This document shows, piece after piece, positions 44,718 through 58,279 of a DNA stretch of 64,000 nucleotides; within the stretch, counting starts at the first letter, position 1; the number at the start of each line of letters is the position of its first letter. The translations under genes and the position numbers were made by a program. The notes below the pieces were generated by a model that did no database searches, had not been told where the DNA came from, and saw only the letters and a program-made list of their open reading frames with translations. The DNA is from Megamerina dolium (Eukaryota > Arthropoda > Insecta > Diptera > Megamerinidae): contig OY978528.1 in NCBI GenBank assembly GCA_963854835.1, positions 58,598,761 to 58,662,760 of the forward strand, in the 5' to 3' direction.

Positions 44718-47700
44718 TTTTTAGTGTTACATACAAAATTTGAGACAATTTGCATTTTAATAAGTGTAACCACTTATTAGCAATTCCCCCTAATACATTT
44801 TTTGCTTCTAGTGGACGTAGTTGTGGCTGAGAAACTATTCCCATTATCGAAACTGTTTGCTTCGATGAAAGTGGCTTATGGAAGTAACACTATCAATTAT
44901 CGAGGCAGCGAGACTTCTTACGAAGCAGTCCCATGTATATACGATAACGAATCGAAGTTCTTCATATCTGTTACATAACTATAACAGCGTAAAATTTAAC
45001 ATAGATCTTTCGTCCATGAATTCTCAGCGCCAACAGGGGCGCTTTGTTAATTCACAAGTATAAATTACTACATGGTTTGTCACAAAGATTTGGTTGAGAT
45101 TCTAAACATTGTTTTCATGATTGTCAGCACTTGAAAAATATTTAAAAGTAAAAAAACGAAATTTGTTAGGTAACTATGTTTAACCAAACGATTTTATGTT
45201 GTTGTTATTTTTGTTTTTTTCAGATTTTGACTTTACTTTTACATTTAGACCTTAGGTTTCTGATGACTCTTAGTGAAATTGACAAAGAACCATAGTTGAA
45301 GAATACCTTCTTCAAGATAATCACTTTCATCAAGTAATAAATCACTAAACTTTGTCTTTTTCAAGATTTTTCTGACTTTTAAAACGTCCGGTTTAACACT
45401 TTTTTGAAAGAATACTAAAATCACAAATGAAAAATGGAAAATACAGAGCTAATATGTATCTAAAAATTCCTAGTAAAATCAGATTATAAATATTTGGTCA
45501 CAAAATTGACATGGCTTTGAAGTATGAATATGAAGTATTTTTTTCATTTTTTCTAATTCAAAAAAAAATTTTTTTTTAATTAATTTTAGATAAATGATGC
45601 TTGCAAGACCATTTTTATTTAGATTATTTCCAAAAATTGTGCTCTGTTGATACTCTCTACATTTAATCACCAAATTTAATATATGCATGTTAATGTAACA
45701 TTTAATGTTAATCGTTAACATTATTTAACATTCAAAGCCACACTTTGACATATAATTTTACTCACAGACTATAATTATGGTAATTTTCAAACAAACTACA
45801 ATAAGTATAGATCATATTGCACATAAGACATTATTATTTATTTTATAATGACAGCACCATCATATATATATATGATATATACATACATATAATTACATTT
45901 TCAAGAATATACATCATAGTCATCTGCATAAATATGATCGTTTTAAGATGTAAAATAAAAATAAAAATATATTAGATAAAAATATAATTAAAAATAGATT
46001 ATACATACTAGTATATTGCATATATTGTATATTTGCATATATATGCAATGATTAGCTAGTCTTCCTAATCATCATATGTTCATACTTTGTTACTTATTAT
46101 GATAGTATCAAACAGGTTTCAACAAGATGTTTCATTGCATTGCATCTAAATGTCGAAACACACAAGAACGAGAGCCACCAACTAACTATAATTGCGGCTG
46201 AATTTAAAAATGATAATTATATTAAAAATATCCAATGAATTGACGTCATTTATCCGTATGTATACGAGTATACCCAGTACAGTCATTGCATTATGAAATG
46301 GTCATCATTAACAGAATGGATTAAAATTCTGTAAAGCTAAATGCAATATGGCTTGGCACATGTGACCACATTAAAATCACGAAAAATTACGTCAAACATT
46401 AATATAGTACATAGTACATTCTACATTTAATTGCAGACAAATTTTCATCATCATTTTAAATTAAGGTCAACATCACCAGAATGATGTTAATATTTTCTAA
46501 AGTTGTTTAATTTTTCAGTTTCGTTTTTTCTTCTTCTTCTTCTTTCTGTGGTATTGTTTGAATAAAGTTCAATTTTAAAATGGCAACGTCTTCACTTAGT
46601 AAATGCATGTTGTTGTTTCATATATATATATCAATTTTGACATTTTCATATTGACAGAATATCTTGTATTTATTATCTATTATTTTGATATTTTTTAAAT
46701 TTAATACCAAAAAGCCCCATACCGCAGACATTACCACAATATAAAAAATAAATCAATATTTAGAAGTCGTGGTGTAAAGATGAATTTCGCTAAAATTCAA
46801 ATTTGTCACTTATGTCACTTCTCTAAAACAACTAAACAATAAAAATGTAAGACTGATATATAGCACATATATGCTTATCTTCACAAATAACTTGTATGCT
46901 AAAGTAAACATATAAAATTACACATTATATAATATTATTTTGACAATGAGAAATGCCAAAACTTGTTTGGTTGCACACAATTAAAGAAAAATTTTAACAA
47001 ATTTGTCATTCACCATACATTTTTTAAGCTACATATAAATCACAAAAATAACAAGCATAATTACAAAATCAGCTGTAGGATTGTATTCTCATGCAACTAC
47101 TACATTTACCGACTTCATATGATAGCTAATAGTAATTGACTATTTTATACAAATTACCCACAAACATTTTTTATGTCAACACATTTGCAACTAAAAAAAA
47201 ATGTAAAAAAAAACAAGAACACAAAATGTTATATGTAATTATATTACGACAAATGCTATAGAACGGAAGTTGTACATATGATACGACTGTCATCAAGAGC
47301 AATGTCGTTTGTGATAATTTATTTGTGGAAAAAAAAACTTTTTTTTTTGAAAAATAATAATGTATGTAATATTTATTTTAATTTATGTTCAATAATATTG
47401 AACTGATTTTTGCAATTTAAAATTTAATGTTTGACGAAATCAATTATACTCGCGAATCGATTATATCGATTGTATCGATACTCGAAAACCATGACACAAT
47501 CAATTGTTAACAATCGAAATCGGTGATGTGTAAAATTAATAACAATTCAATTAGAATACCAACAAAAATGAAGAAACAATTGGTATTAATTTTACAAGTA
47601 AATAATACAACGCAACAAAGTTTGATTCATTCCAAAGGGTGGTGTGTGGATGTTTCTTGCGCCTCATGAATATATTAAATTAGTATAGAGAAGTTAACCT

Positions 47701-48030
47701 AAAGGCTTTAACAGCCTCATGTTATGTTCATATTTTTAAAAGAAATTATTTGAAGTTTATTGGAAAAATAAATGTAATTTTAAATTAAATTTTATATAAG
47801 ATTTTGTAAGAAATTATTTTATTCGTAAAACAAGTCAAGCTTTTATCTGTCATTGTCATGAGTATATTATCCTTGTAATAAATCTCTAAGTTTGGTGTTT
47901 CAGTATTACAATTCAGTATTCACCAAGGATTATTATAGATTAAATATCAAATAAAAGTCATACTGGTTGACTATGTATTTTCACACTTTACGCACGTAAA
48001 CATAAACTAAAATTTGGCACGCAAAGTTAC
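44718..48030. other. Non-coding sequence, no gene seen
   Basis: AT-rich sequence. Contains the AGCGCCAACAGGGGCGCT palindrome at 45025-45042 and a TATCGATA site at 47473-47480. Open frames at 44878-45063 and 45479-45721 are not convincing. Confidence 0.45.
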
Positions 48031-48650
48031 TATTACCACAGGATTGGTGTATTAAGAAATTGACATAATCGTATGAAAAGCAATTATGACACCCATACAA
48101 AAATATGTGGTTTAATGTGCGTTTTTACATTTTGCCAGCGAAATAATTAAGTTATCCAAGTTAAATTTAATACATACAATAAATTGATATTTAAGAAAAT
48201 GAGCGTAATCGGATGAAAATTATGCCTACTTGCCATAGAAATATATATTTCAGAGTTTCGTCATATTTTACACGCAAAAATATATTCTTACCGAGCTAAA
48301 ACTTGACTTGATTTCACATTTTACGCGCGAGAATACAAAATTATCAAGCTATGTTCTGAATCGGTTAAAAACCATAACTATCTCCCATACAATAGTATGC
48401 TTCTGTGTGTTTTTACACTTTGTGCACGAAAATATATAGTTATCAAGTGGAAAGGATTACGGTATATACGATTACATTTGCCAATGAATAGAAAAGCTGG
48501 AAAATGGGCAGAATCGGCTGAAAACTATGTCTACTTCTTATAGAAAAGTATAAAAGTTCGGCACATACGACTATTTTTTATCAATGTGCCAATATGTCTG
48601 AGCACTATCTGATGAAAATCGGACCTACATCCAGTTCAAAAGTTATTTTT
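48031..48650 (-). repeat. Family B tandem array, inverted (copy B4)
   Basis: On the + strand the modules appear inverted. GACACCCATACAAAAATATG begins at 48089. GCCATAGAAATATATATTTC lies near 48231, CTCCCATACAATAGTATGCT near 48380 and CTTATAGAAAAGTATAAAAG near 48538, a spacing of about 140-160 bp. Linker sequences (GAATCGGTTAAAAACCATAA; TTTTTACACTTTGTGCACGA) match the complement of the other family B copies. Confidence 0.75.
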
Positions 48651-51100
48651 TTCGAAAATATTTCGGTATTATCGAAGTTAAGCTTTACAAACATTTGTTG
48701 TTGTTGAAAATTTTTTAATAATTTTTTCTTTTGTGTACTAAAAGAGAAAGATACTTGGAGCAGAGCTATTCTAATAACTCCCTACAACTAATCTCACTTC
48801 AACGTTACTCCACCTTCTTAATTTTATCACCCCAAAGATAATCTAAATAAATTATGTCTGTATTTCGCACATTGCTAATTTAAGCAATGTATGCTTAAAA
48901 GCGTACTCATACCACGTACATATGACCCCTAGGTTATATTAGACCATAACAATGCTAAATAATCAAGGACAAAAGAACGTATTACTATATACTAAATGAA
49001 CATAAAAATCGCATAAAATTTACTTTTGTTGATCTTCACGTTTATATTGTCAGTGTATTCCATAATTTTCCTTTTTTTTTGTATTTTATATTTTTCCACG
49101 TATTTGGACGTTTGTCTTTAAGCGTGTAGGTAAATATTTGTCAGAACAAAAAAATCAAACAAAAAATTGCTGATGTTTTTGAAGTGCTGATCCTTGAATT
49201 GTTTGTCATTATTTATTGTACTTGTAGTTAACATAAGCATTTCGCATTTATGGGTGTGTTTTTCCCCCATACATTTGTTTGTAAACATACACACATCCTT
49301 ACCTGTAGGTACTTGGTATGTTGATAACTATTTGTTAAATACATCACGTTTTTGCGATTAAAATTATTAAACCCCATCATAAAGACAAGTCGAATAAAAA
49401 CACTTAATGATGCCCTATACATAAAATATAATTATATGCTCATAAGCATATCATAGTTTAACATATATTGTAGGTACATCATTATAATATTTCATAATTA
49501 TGAACGTGTGCGCTTTAATGTCAGACAATTTGTACGATAAATCGGAAATGGGTGTGCTTTTATTTTTGCATTACAGTAAATGCATATATTTCTCAAGTAA
49601 ATATAATATATATATGTAACTTATTAGCTTTAGTATGATAAAATTAACCATCATTGCAAATAGATTAACTTATGTTTTTCCACCCAAATATGACTCTATA
49701 ATTTATATATCATTGAGCAAACCATTTAGGTAATTTATATTGCAAATATATGTGTATACTATGTATACCATAGATATATGTAAGTCAATAGCTGAAAATA
49801 TTATTAAATATATAAAAACCCATACCTATAATAGTGGCCATAGAGGTTTTCATGGTCAATATTAAATTGAATTTATTATTATTATTCAAAATGCATTCAT
49901 TTTACATATACATACATACGTACTCTATATGTACTGGTAACTAGCACTAATACCATATTAGTAATATTGGTTTAATATATTCACAATAACTTTGATTTAA
50001 TCTATAGGCAATATGTATATGTATAAATGACTATAACAACTATTCATATCATTTATCGTAAATACAAGTCAATGCTAGTTGTTGCATTGGTTACAAGTAA
50101 AAAAATAAAGTCGTTAATAAAAAATAACTTATATTTATAAACATATGTAAATATATAATTTAATAACTCACCAACTTGCCCTGTTTCTTGGAAATATTGC
50201 ATTTACATAAAATCTTGTTTTCATCATTCTCAAACTAGTCTAGTTTCCGTACATGATTTCAATTGCAACTCCAATTTGTTAGTTGATACATATAACATAT
50301 AGGTTCCGGTTTGAATGACTTGATGTAGAAAAGAAAAACCACAAAAAGTAACATTTACAAATATTATAAAATTATAAGCGAAAAATAAATCGATTTTGTG
50401 CTTTCGGTCTTAGTTGAATAGATAAAATTTTTGTTTGAAATTTATTATCATACAATTTGTCATACAAAGGCACGTTGTCATAGTTAATATATAATCGACT
50501 GTTAACCGATTTTTGTATCGCAAATTTGTCATTTTTATAATGACTGTAACTAAACAGATGCCAATTTATTAAAAATCTAAACTCTAAATTTAATGTCATT
50601 TAATGTGTCATTTAAATACAACGATACGTAGTTATAATCAAAATAAAGTCGGCTTAAAAATAGTATCGATTGTCGACTTTATGGTATTTAAACTACGACT
50701 AAACGCCAATTTACTCAAAATAGCTACAAACTGTATATAAATCTGCTATAAGGTTTGAGAATCACTTTTATGAATTTGAATTGAAGTCTACGATTCGATT
50801 AAAAAACATCAATATCGATATCGAAAGTATCGTTCGAGCGATATATCGACCAAAATTAACAATATTTTTTATCCCAGTATTTATTTTTCATTGTAAATGT
50901 TTATGCTAAAATTCTTATACAACATAGTATTTTGCAACCGATTATAATATGTTTAAGTATTCCTTAGTACTTAGCCCTAAATTTGGTGTAGAAACAAAAG
51001 GTTTTTTTTAGTATAGGTAAGGAATAAATTATTTTAAGCACTTGAATTTATTTAAAAAATTCACTTTATCTATTACTTTGAAGCGAAAAATACAAGAATT
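48651..51100. other. Non-coding sequence, no gene seen
   Basis: AT-rich sequence with a TATCGATA site at 50813-50820 in a stretch rich in CGATA. Confidence 0.45.
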
Positions 51101-51650
51101 AATCACAAAACCGAAAATCTTGAATTGTGAAATATTTTCTGAATAATCTCCACAGAATTTACATATTTTTCTATTTGCTGCTCTATTGTTTTTCTCGATA
51201 AAGCTTTGAACGCTTTGAGTTAAATCTCCATCGCTTCTCTACAAAAATCGATTAATAATAGTTAGAAGCACATCGCTTATTAACGAACGTCAAAAAAAAA
51301 ACATTGTAAAATTTGTCAAATATATTTATACTCATTTTGGTACCATCGGGAACATTTCTTACTTGCATCCATAAATTTCTTTAATTTTTAATCATTATTG
51401 AATAAAGAGCGATTCCTTGCTGCTGGTACGTTGTCAATGACATTAAATACTAAAGCCTCTTTCGAAGCAATTCCTCCAGATGATTTTTCTTTGCATTGTT
51501 TGTTGCATTGAATGTAGCCAGAACCTTAGGGAGATTTTCGTTATGGCATTTAACAATGCTTTTTTTCTTCAATGTCACTAAATTTTCTTGAATATGTTTT
51601 AAAGTCTTCACTTTTAGCTTCTTTCAAGTAAGAAAATACAATGAAAAAGG
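51100..51650 (-). pseudogene. Decayed coding remnant of unknown origin
   Basis: On the minus strand, stretches without stops look protein-like but fall in different frames: KHIQENLVTLKKKSIVKCHN continuing ENLPKVLATFNATNNAKK and NHLEELLRKR; then SGGIASKEALVFNVIDNVPA followed by ARNRSLFNND; then LKAFKALSRKTIEQQIEKYV or, in another frame, RKICKFCGDYSENISQFKIF, which has a C-x2-C pair. Stops and frameshifts separate them. Lysine/asparagine-rich composition could arise by chance. It could be an old transposon ORF or a processed pseudogene. I do not recognise the family. Confidence 0.3.
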
Positions 51651-51779
51651 GATGCAAATAAAATGTTCAAGAGCTGTCAAAATTAAATCTCCTTAGCTAG
51701 TGGATTTAAAGAGAGGGATTACTGTACCCTATGCTAAATCTCATAAAGAAAACCTGCTCTAAATATGCTATTTAAATAT

Positions 51780-52050
51780 ATAAACCTGAAAATATCGATA
51801 TTACCCATAACGATATATGATTTATATCGTTGCTCAAGTCTCATTATAATAAAAACAAGTTGAATTGAAGTTTTTATTTAGAAAAAACAATATAAATTTT
51901 GATACCATTGATATATGGTTTTTGAATAAATCAATGTTAAAATATTAATTTCGATAAAAATATCGATATAATCGATAATATTACATGATTTGTATCCCGA
52001 TTCGATTCACGTTATAATAAAAACGTGCTGAATTGAATTTTCTATAGAGA
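51780..52050. repeat. Two-copy repeat of about 170 bp carrying TATCGATA
   Basis: TATCGATA at 51793-51800 and 51961-51968 begin two related segments, each followed by TATTAC, CATGATTTGTATC-like sequence and ATAATAAAAACNNGNTGAATTGAA. The period is about 168 bp. Confidence 0.5.
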
Positions 52051-53446
52051 ATTTCACCTAAAATATTGCTTACAATCCAATGTACATAGAATAGATATAC
52101 GAGATATGAATATGGAATTGTAATAGGTGACCGATCTTAATGCCCATGGGTGGTCCCCAATAAATAATTTCTTATTGACATTTTAATCAGCTACGCTCGA
52201 TCCTTACTTCTGTCAGTGTGGCTGGCCAAACGTAGTTTGTGTGCTATTACTCATATATCTGGCTTAATTTTCAAGATATACACTGTGCTGCAAATCATAA
52301 CTTTTTTAGAAATCGATCAATTTCAGACAAATAATTCCGGTAAGGAAAAGGCATATTCAAAATTACGTAAAAAATATTGTAATATTACTAAAAAATCACC
52401 TCTCATTTTTCGTTGTAGGTACTTCTTGTATTCAGGAGATTATTGTACATTTTTGGAACATTTCACAAATTCCACTTTTAGGAATAATTTTGGGCCTTTT
52501 CTTACGAAAAATAACGTAAAGTCTAATTTGAAAGAATTTTCTGGAATTAAATATATTTTGCAAAAATCATTTTAACGAAATGTCAACAAAAATCATCAAA
52601 CTAAAAAAAAAAACTCCTAGGTTAAAGGCCAATTCGTAAAACAATCAAATAAAATTATTTGAAGTATTCCATGCATGGATAAGAGCATAACTATCTGCAA
52701 TTATTTTACATAACAACAGCTCAAGTAATGAGTAAATCGCTATTATTTTGAAAATTTGTTTTTAGCAACACCCAATTAACCAAAAATGACACTTATAAGC
52801 ACTTGCACAACAATAACAACCTTCACCTAAAATTTTTTTATATTTTACATTTCAAATGTGCAGATGCAAGTCACTTCTACCATATATATATTTTGTTTCT
52901 TTTTTCAAAATATTTTGAAAGGCCACTCTAATGTACACTTTTTGGTATGATTATAAAATTTTTAAAGTAGAAACTTGTTCACCACATTGCATATATGTAT
53001 TTATATACACGACATAGTGTTAATCGTATAGAGAAACGTAAGAATTTCTAACAATTTAGAAAAAAAAAAAGTTTTTCGATATCTATAAATGGCATCACAA
53101 ATACGTAATAGTTTTATATTACCAGTGATGGTAATCAAATAATATTCAAATGTGTATATACTTTTTTTGAGCTTTTTGCTTATGTCCAAGTGACAAGTGA
53201 AAAATGTAGAAAAAGAAGGAAAAATCACTTACAAAATAATTAAATAAAAAAAAATACTTCACTTCGAAAATAACAAAAGAATTTTATCAACAGCTCACGT
53301 ACATTCATACTCATGAATAACTTGTCGACCTTGTTAACAACATTTTGTTGCTCAGCCATATAATATACGGACCTATGTACGTTAGTACATAAGTAAGTAT
53401 ACTTCTCAGTAATACATATGTATGTATGTACATAAAACAACGACCA

Positions 53447-53478
<32 letters not shown>

Positions 53479-54619
53479 GATCAACAATAAAACAAGAGAC
53501 AAAGCAAGCAGAAGTTAAAAAAAAAAAATTACTTAAATGCTATCTATATTGTATGTGAGTTAAGTTGAGTTGAGAATAAACTGGTCTAAATTGTTCAAAA
53601 TAATTTTGAATTTTATTGACCAATCACTTTGTCCATTTCAACAACGGACACAATCTTTTAACAATTCATTGTTTATATATTTATTTTTTCTATATAAAAT
53701 TGAAACGTATCTAATGTATACAATATTAAAAACAACAATATTAATTCAAATGGTATTAAAAATGGAGCAATGTGGGTTGCAAAACAAAAAAAAAAACTTG
53801 CTAATTTGAAGAATGTATGTAAATTACCCAAGTGGGTGTATTTTAAGGGTAATTTCTTTTCATCGATGCGATGAACATAATATCCAAATCTCATTTACAT
53901 ATATCTTTGGTGTACTCTAATCAAATTTATTGTCTTCTAATAATGGTTATTGCAAACATACAACATATACGAAAGCCAGCTACCAATAATAGGGCGTAAA
54001 TCTCTGATCTGTAAATTCCATTTCAAAATTGGCAATAGGTCACCGTACACATAAAACGTGCCATATTTTCAAATTTAGACATAATCATTAAAACAAAACT
54101 ATGAAATACCTTAAAAAGTTGGCAACTTATAGTTAGTGAACATTGAATAGTTCAATAATATATAAATACACGTTCATATATAATACATATCTATATTATT
54201 TATATGTACTAGTAAATAAGGTATGCAATAGATAGATCATTGAACCTTGTAAAGTGTTAAAAAAATATATTAAGCATTGGTATGTCGTTTAGTCATTTCA
54301 TTGCAAAATATTTGTATGCATTTTAATGAAAAAATGTTATTTTTAATTAAAATTATTTTCCATTATTTCATTTTCCTTAAATTAAAATAAAATTTAAAAA
54401 CTAAATACAATATGTAGTTATTGCGTAAATTGTGAATTTTTAACAATGTCATATACCAAATAGTTACACCCATACAAATTTATGGGTGTAATAGTAAAAA
54501 TTTGCGGAAATATATTTAATTTTTTAATTTTCTACATTTTTATATTCAAAGAAAGCAGTTGTCGATATTCATTTTAAATATTTCAATCACTTTTTCAAAT
54601 GTTGAAAAATACTCCCAAT
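52051..54619. other. Non-coding sequence, no gene seen
   Basis: AT-rich sequence with (CAG)n at 53448-53480. The 119-codon frame at 52216-52575 shows no domain and has the composition of chance sequence. Confidence 0.45.
53448..53480. repeat. (AGC)n trinucleotide repeat
   Basis: Eleven near-perfect AGC units (one AGT). It is outside any supported reading frame. Confidence 0.9.
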
Positions 54620-55010
54620 GAATGATATTTTTGATAAAGTGCGACAGGAAGAAATCGTTAGAATCGTTAGAAATTCCAAATTGTTCTTCTTCAAATAATC
54701 AACTCTTTGATGTGCTTTTTGAAAGCTGATATTGGTTTGGTGTAGAATTTTTTACGAAGACCTTAATGTTCCTTAAGAATAACTACTGCATCTGGCCCTG
54801 CTTTACTGAAAAAAATTTCTCTAGAAAGGTAGCAATTTTAATTGATTTCGGTTCAATTTGAACATTTGGGGTTGTACAAATCGTTTCTCGCACAGTACTA
54901 ATGCTTGCAGGAGAGCATCAGCTGTTGATGGATGACTTTTATGGAATTCGTCGCTGACTAGTCCACTAGAATGGTCCATGCTTAAACTCAGCCTAACATC
55001 AGACATGAAC
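54620..55010 (-). pseudogene. Decayed coding remnant of unknown origin
   Basis: On the minus strand, 55006-54821 is an open frame reading MSDVRLSLSMDHSSGLVSDE, then STADALLQALVLCEKRFVQP. After a stop the sequence continues in another frame as SKAGPDAVVILKEH-stop-GLRKKFYTKPISAFKKHIKELI. The composition is less AT-driven than that of neighbouring frames. It may be a piece of an old transposon or pseudogene. No family is recognised. Confidence 0.3.
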
Positions 55011-58000
55011 TTTTAGAAATTATTTAGCCAAATCGAAATGAAGTTAATCGATTAATTATTATTGAACTAGACAACCACACCTAAAATCTTAAAAAATCAT
55101 CTCATATTCACGAAAAATTTTCTTTTTTTTTTACAAAACTACTTTTTTTTGTTTTCAGCGTAAACGAAGTTTCGTTTGACGCAATTTGATATCGAATTAT
55201 CGATCGACCTATTTAAAAACCAATTGAATTTTGCGAAAATAATAAGCCACCCTAATCTTTAGTTACAAAAACGACAGACACAAATATGATTGAGTTTGGT
55301 TTATGACCGCTACATTCATGGATTAGATTTATAGAGTGTTTATTACTTATTGAGAAGATGGCAAATCAGATCAGTAGAACATAAAGAAAAAGAGAACGAA
55401 GAAAAAAAAATGTATACATATAATGATTCAACAAGTGATGCTATTGTTAATAGACATGCCTAAGCAAAATACTCGTAACACAAAAGATAAAATCACGGAA
55501 CTTTTTTTAGAAATGCAGGAAAAACTGTTCTCATGGGTCCAGGTCAAATCAGGTTCTTTCGAGATCTTTGTATGAGGAATAACACTGAATATTTCAAAAG
55601 AAAAAAGAAAAGTGAATTATTGCAAAAATGTTAACATCAGTTGAAAAATTTGATATAAATTCATGTAATTGCTTTAAAATTCAAAATTCCTTATTTTTTA
55701 CATACAACAATTGTTTGCTCAGGCAAACATATATATTATATGAATGTATAATAAAAATGCAAAACATTTTGTTTTTATTTCACACACAAAGGCATCGCAT
55801 ACATTTTTTTACTTTTGTTATATTTTATATAATTCTAAATGAATGATCACTATTCAATACCAACTAAGAAATTCTTTAAATCGCAATAGAAATAATATTG
55901 GCACATTTACTACGTTTTTTTTTTTTTTATTTTTTATTACTTTATTATTATAATGTATAATAATTTTTATCTTGTGAATACAAATATAAATATCATTTTA
56001 TTTGATTCAAATCATTATATTTATATGAACTCACTAATAGAAATTTAGCTCAAGGTGAGTTAAATAATATATTTAACAAAAATATTATACAAGACGGCAA
56101 TTTGGTAAAAAAAAAGAGTAATAACAATAATTATGATATTTTTATATTGTATAGAAAATCAAGCAAGCAAATTCAAAATGTAGCATTTGCTTCTTATTGA
56201 ACTATAAACTTTTTAAATAAAGCATACTCTCATACTCAATAGATACACAATATACTTTGGACATATTTATGACTGACTTCCATGCTTTAATAAATAAAAA
56301 TGCATATTTAAAAATATAGCACATTTTTTCATAATACAAAAATAAATGCTATTAAAATTATCTTCAACTGTACAGCAAGCAGAAAAAAAATAATTTTTAA
56401 TACCCTTCTTAATATGCTACCATAATAAATAGCATAGTTTATGAGTATTTAGCTGCTTTTATTAAACCTTAAAGAAGATAAATATCTAATATTTAAGCAT
56501 ATTCAGTTCATTTTTATTTAGTTCATGTCAAGCATTTTTATTTTATATTTTCGTCTTTATTATTATTATATTTAGTTGCCTTTTTTGATGGTCACTATGG
56601 CGTATACGTATTATGCACAAATAAGCAGTTGTTTACTATTATTATTAATACTATAGCATTTGTTTGTTTTTGTACTTGTTGTAGAAGCTGTTGTTGTTGT
56701 TGTTGTTATTCTTAATTTTAATTTATAAACAATTTATATTCATAAACGAAAATCAATTTAATATTTTATTTGCTGCATTAATCAATAGTTTAATTGTGAA
56801 ATATTTTGAACGATTTTTTTTTAGTGATTTTTTCCTATAAAGATTATTTATATCTTGCCATAATCGAATCGTGAAAAAGCATGATATATACATGCAGATG
56901 AGTACGAACAAAAAGCAAAAAATAAAAGAGAAAAGAAAATTTAATTTAAATGAAAAAATGTAAAATATTGCTTCATGAAAATAGCAATCATGTGTTATTG
57001 TGAGTCATGCCTAGCCTCTGACCTAAAAATTGTTATTTACTGTTCATGGTGTAAATCTGCAAAGATCACATATGCATACACTTACGCATTGCAGTTGTGA
57101 ACTATTAGTTGGCGAATTCCTTTTTATGTGTTGTGCTGCAATTACTGGAATGAACCATGATGGATTTTACGATTTTTCGAGATTAATTAAAAACTCCTTA
57201 GTCAAGCTTTTAAATGTTAAATGATTTATCTTCTATCAAATATCCTGAAAATTGGCATCACTTCTGTATATGTAAGTATTTCTTAATTTATTAGACAAAC
57301 TCTAAGCCCTGCTATGTTACATTTTCTCTTAAAACCAGTAGATTTTTATAAATGCCATGAATCTTGACTTGCCGATTCATTTGCAATATATTGTCAACCA
57401 TCATATAAAAATTACGAATTCAAAGACATCAAATAAATGTGTATTTCACTCTAAATTGAAGTATTAACTTACTAATACTTAATTGCATAAGCTCTAAGTC
57501 TACAGGATTTATATACACCCGGTGTTTTCAGTGAAAATGGAAAAAGCGTTGAATATCCATTTTAATGCAATATTATGTATGAATAGTATTTACCTATACA
57601 TTAACACATATGTATTTTATGATATTTGCAATGTGTTGGCATATTAACAACAACAACAACAATAACATCAACAAAAATTCCGGCACGTTTCTTTTTACCA
57701 TGTTGATTGCAGCAACATATTACTATTTAAGGTGAAACGATCAACAAACAAAACAAACAAACATAAAGAAAAAAAAAATAGAAAAACTTACAACTTATAT
57801 AAACGTTAATTAACGAATGGTTGGAGAGAACAAAAATGAAAAAAAGAAAGAAATATTAATATGGCGCTGACCATATCTACATGTACTATGTATCAATACA
57901 CAAGTCATCAACATATCAACAAGCACAAACGAATTGAAATTAAATTCAAAGTTCATTGATTAGAGAAAGAGAAAGAGAGAGAGAGTAAGAGATAGAGACA

Positions 58001-58279
58001 GCGAAATAAACAAAAATTTTTGCAAATTGTGTAATTTTGAACCGACATAATACGATTATGTTGGTTGATGAAACTATTAAATTTTAGTCGATGTAAGGCA
58101 ATTATTTCAAAAATAAATACAACTCTAATTTAACTCGAAATTGTCACAAAAATATGTAACTTAGTTTCATAACTAGTTTTTGGAAGTCATAACTACTTAG
58201 TTGAAAATTATTTGAAGAAAAACCATAATATTTAGACTCAACTAAGTTATTGAGTTGTCGCAAAAGTCATGAAAATCAA
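55011..58279. other. Non-coding sequence, no gene seen
   Basis: AT-rich sequence. Contains a 25-bp imperfect palindrome (55158-55182) after a T-rich tract, a GTT run at about 56687-56708, (AAC)n at about 57645-57660 and a GA-rich stretch at about 57963-57990. Confidence 0.45.

Noticed and set aside
52216..52575. 119-codon + strand open frame
   Set aside because: No domain, signal or codon bias; amino acids follow the local base composition.
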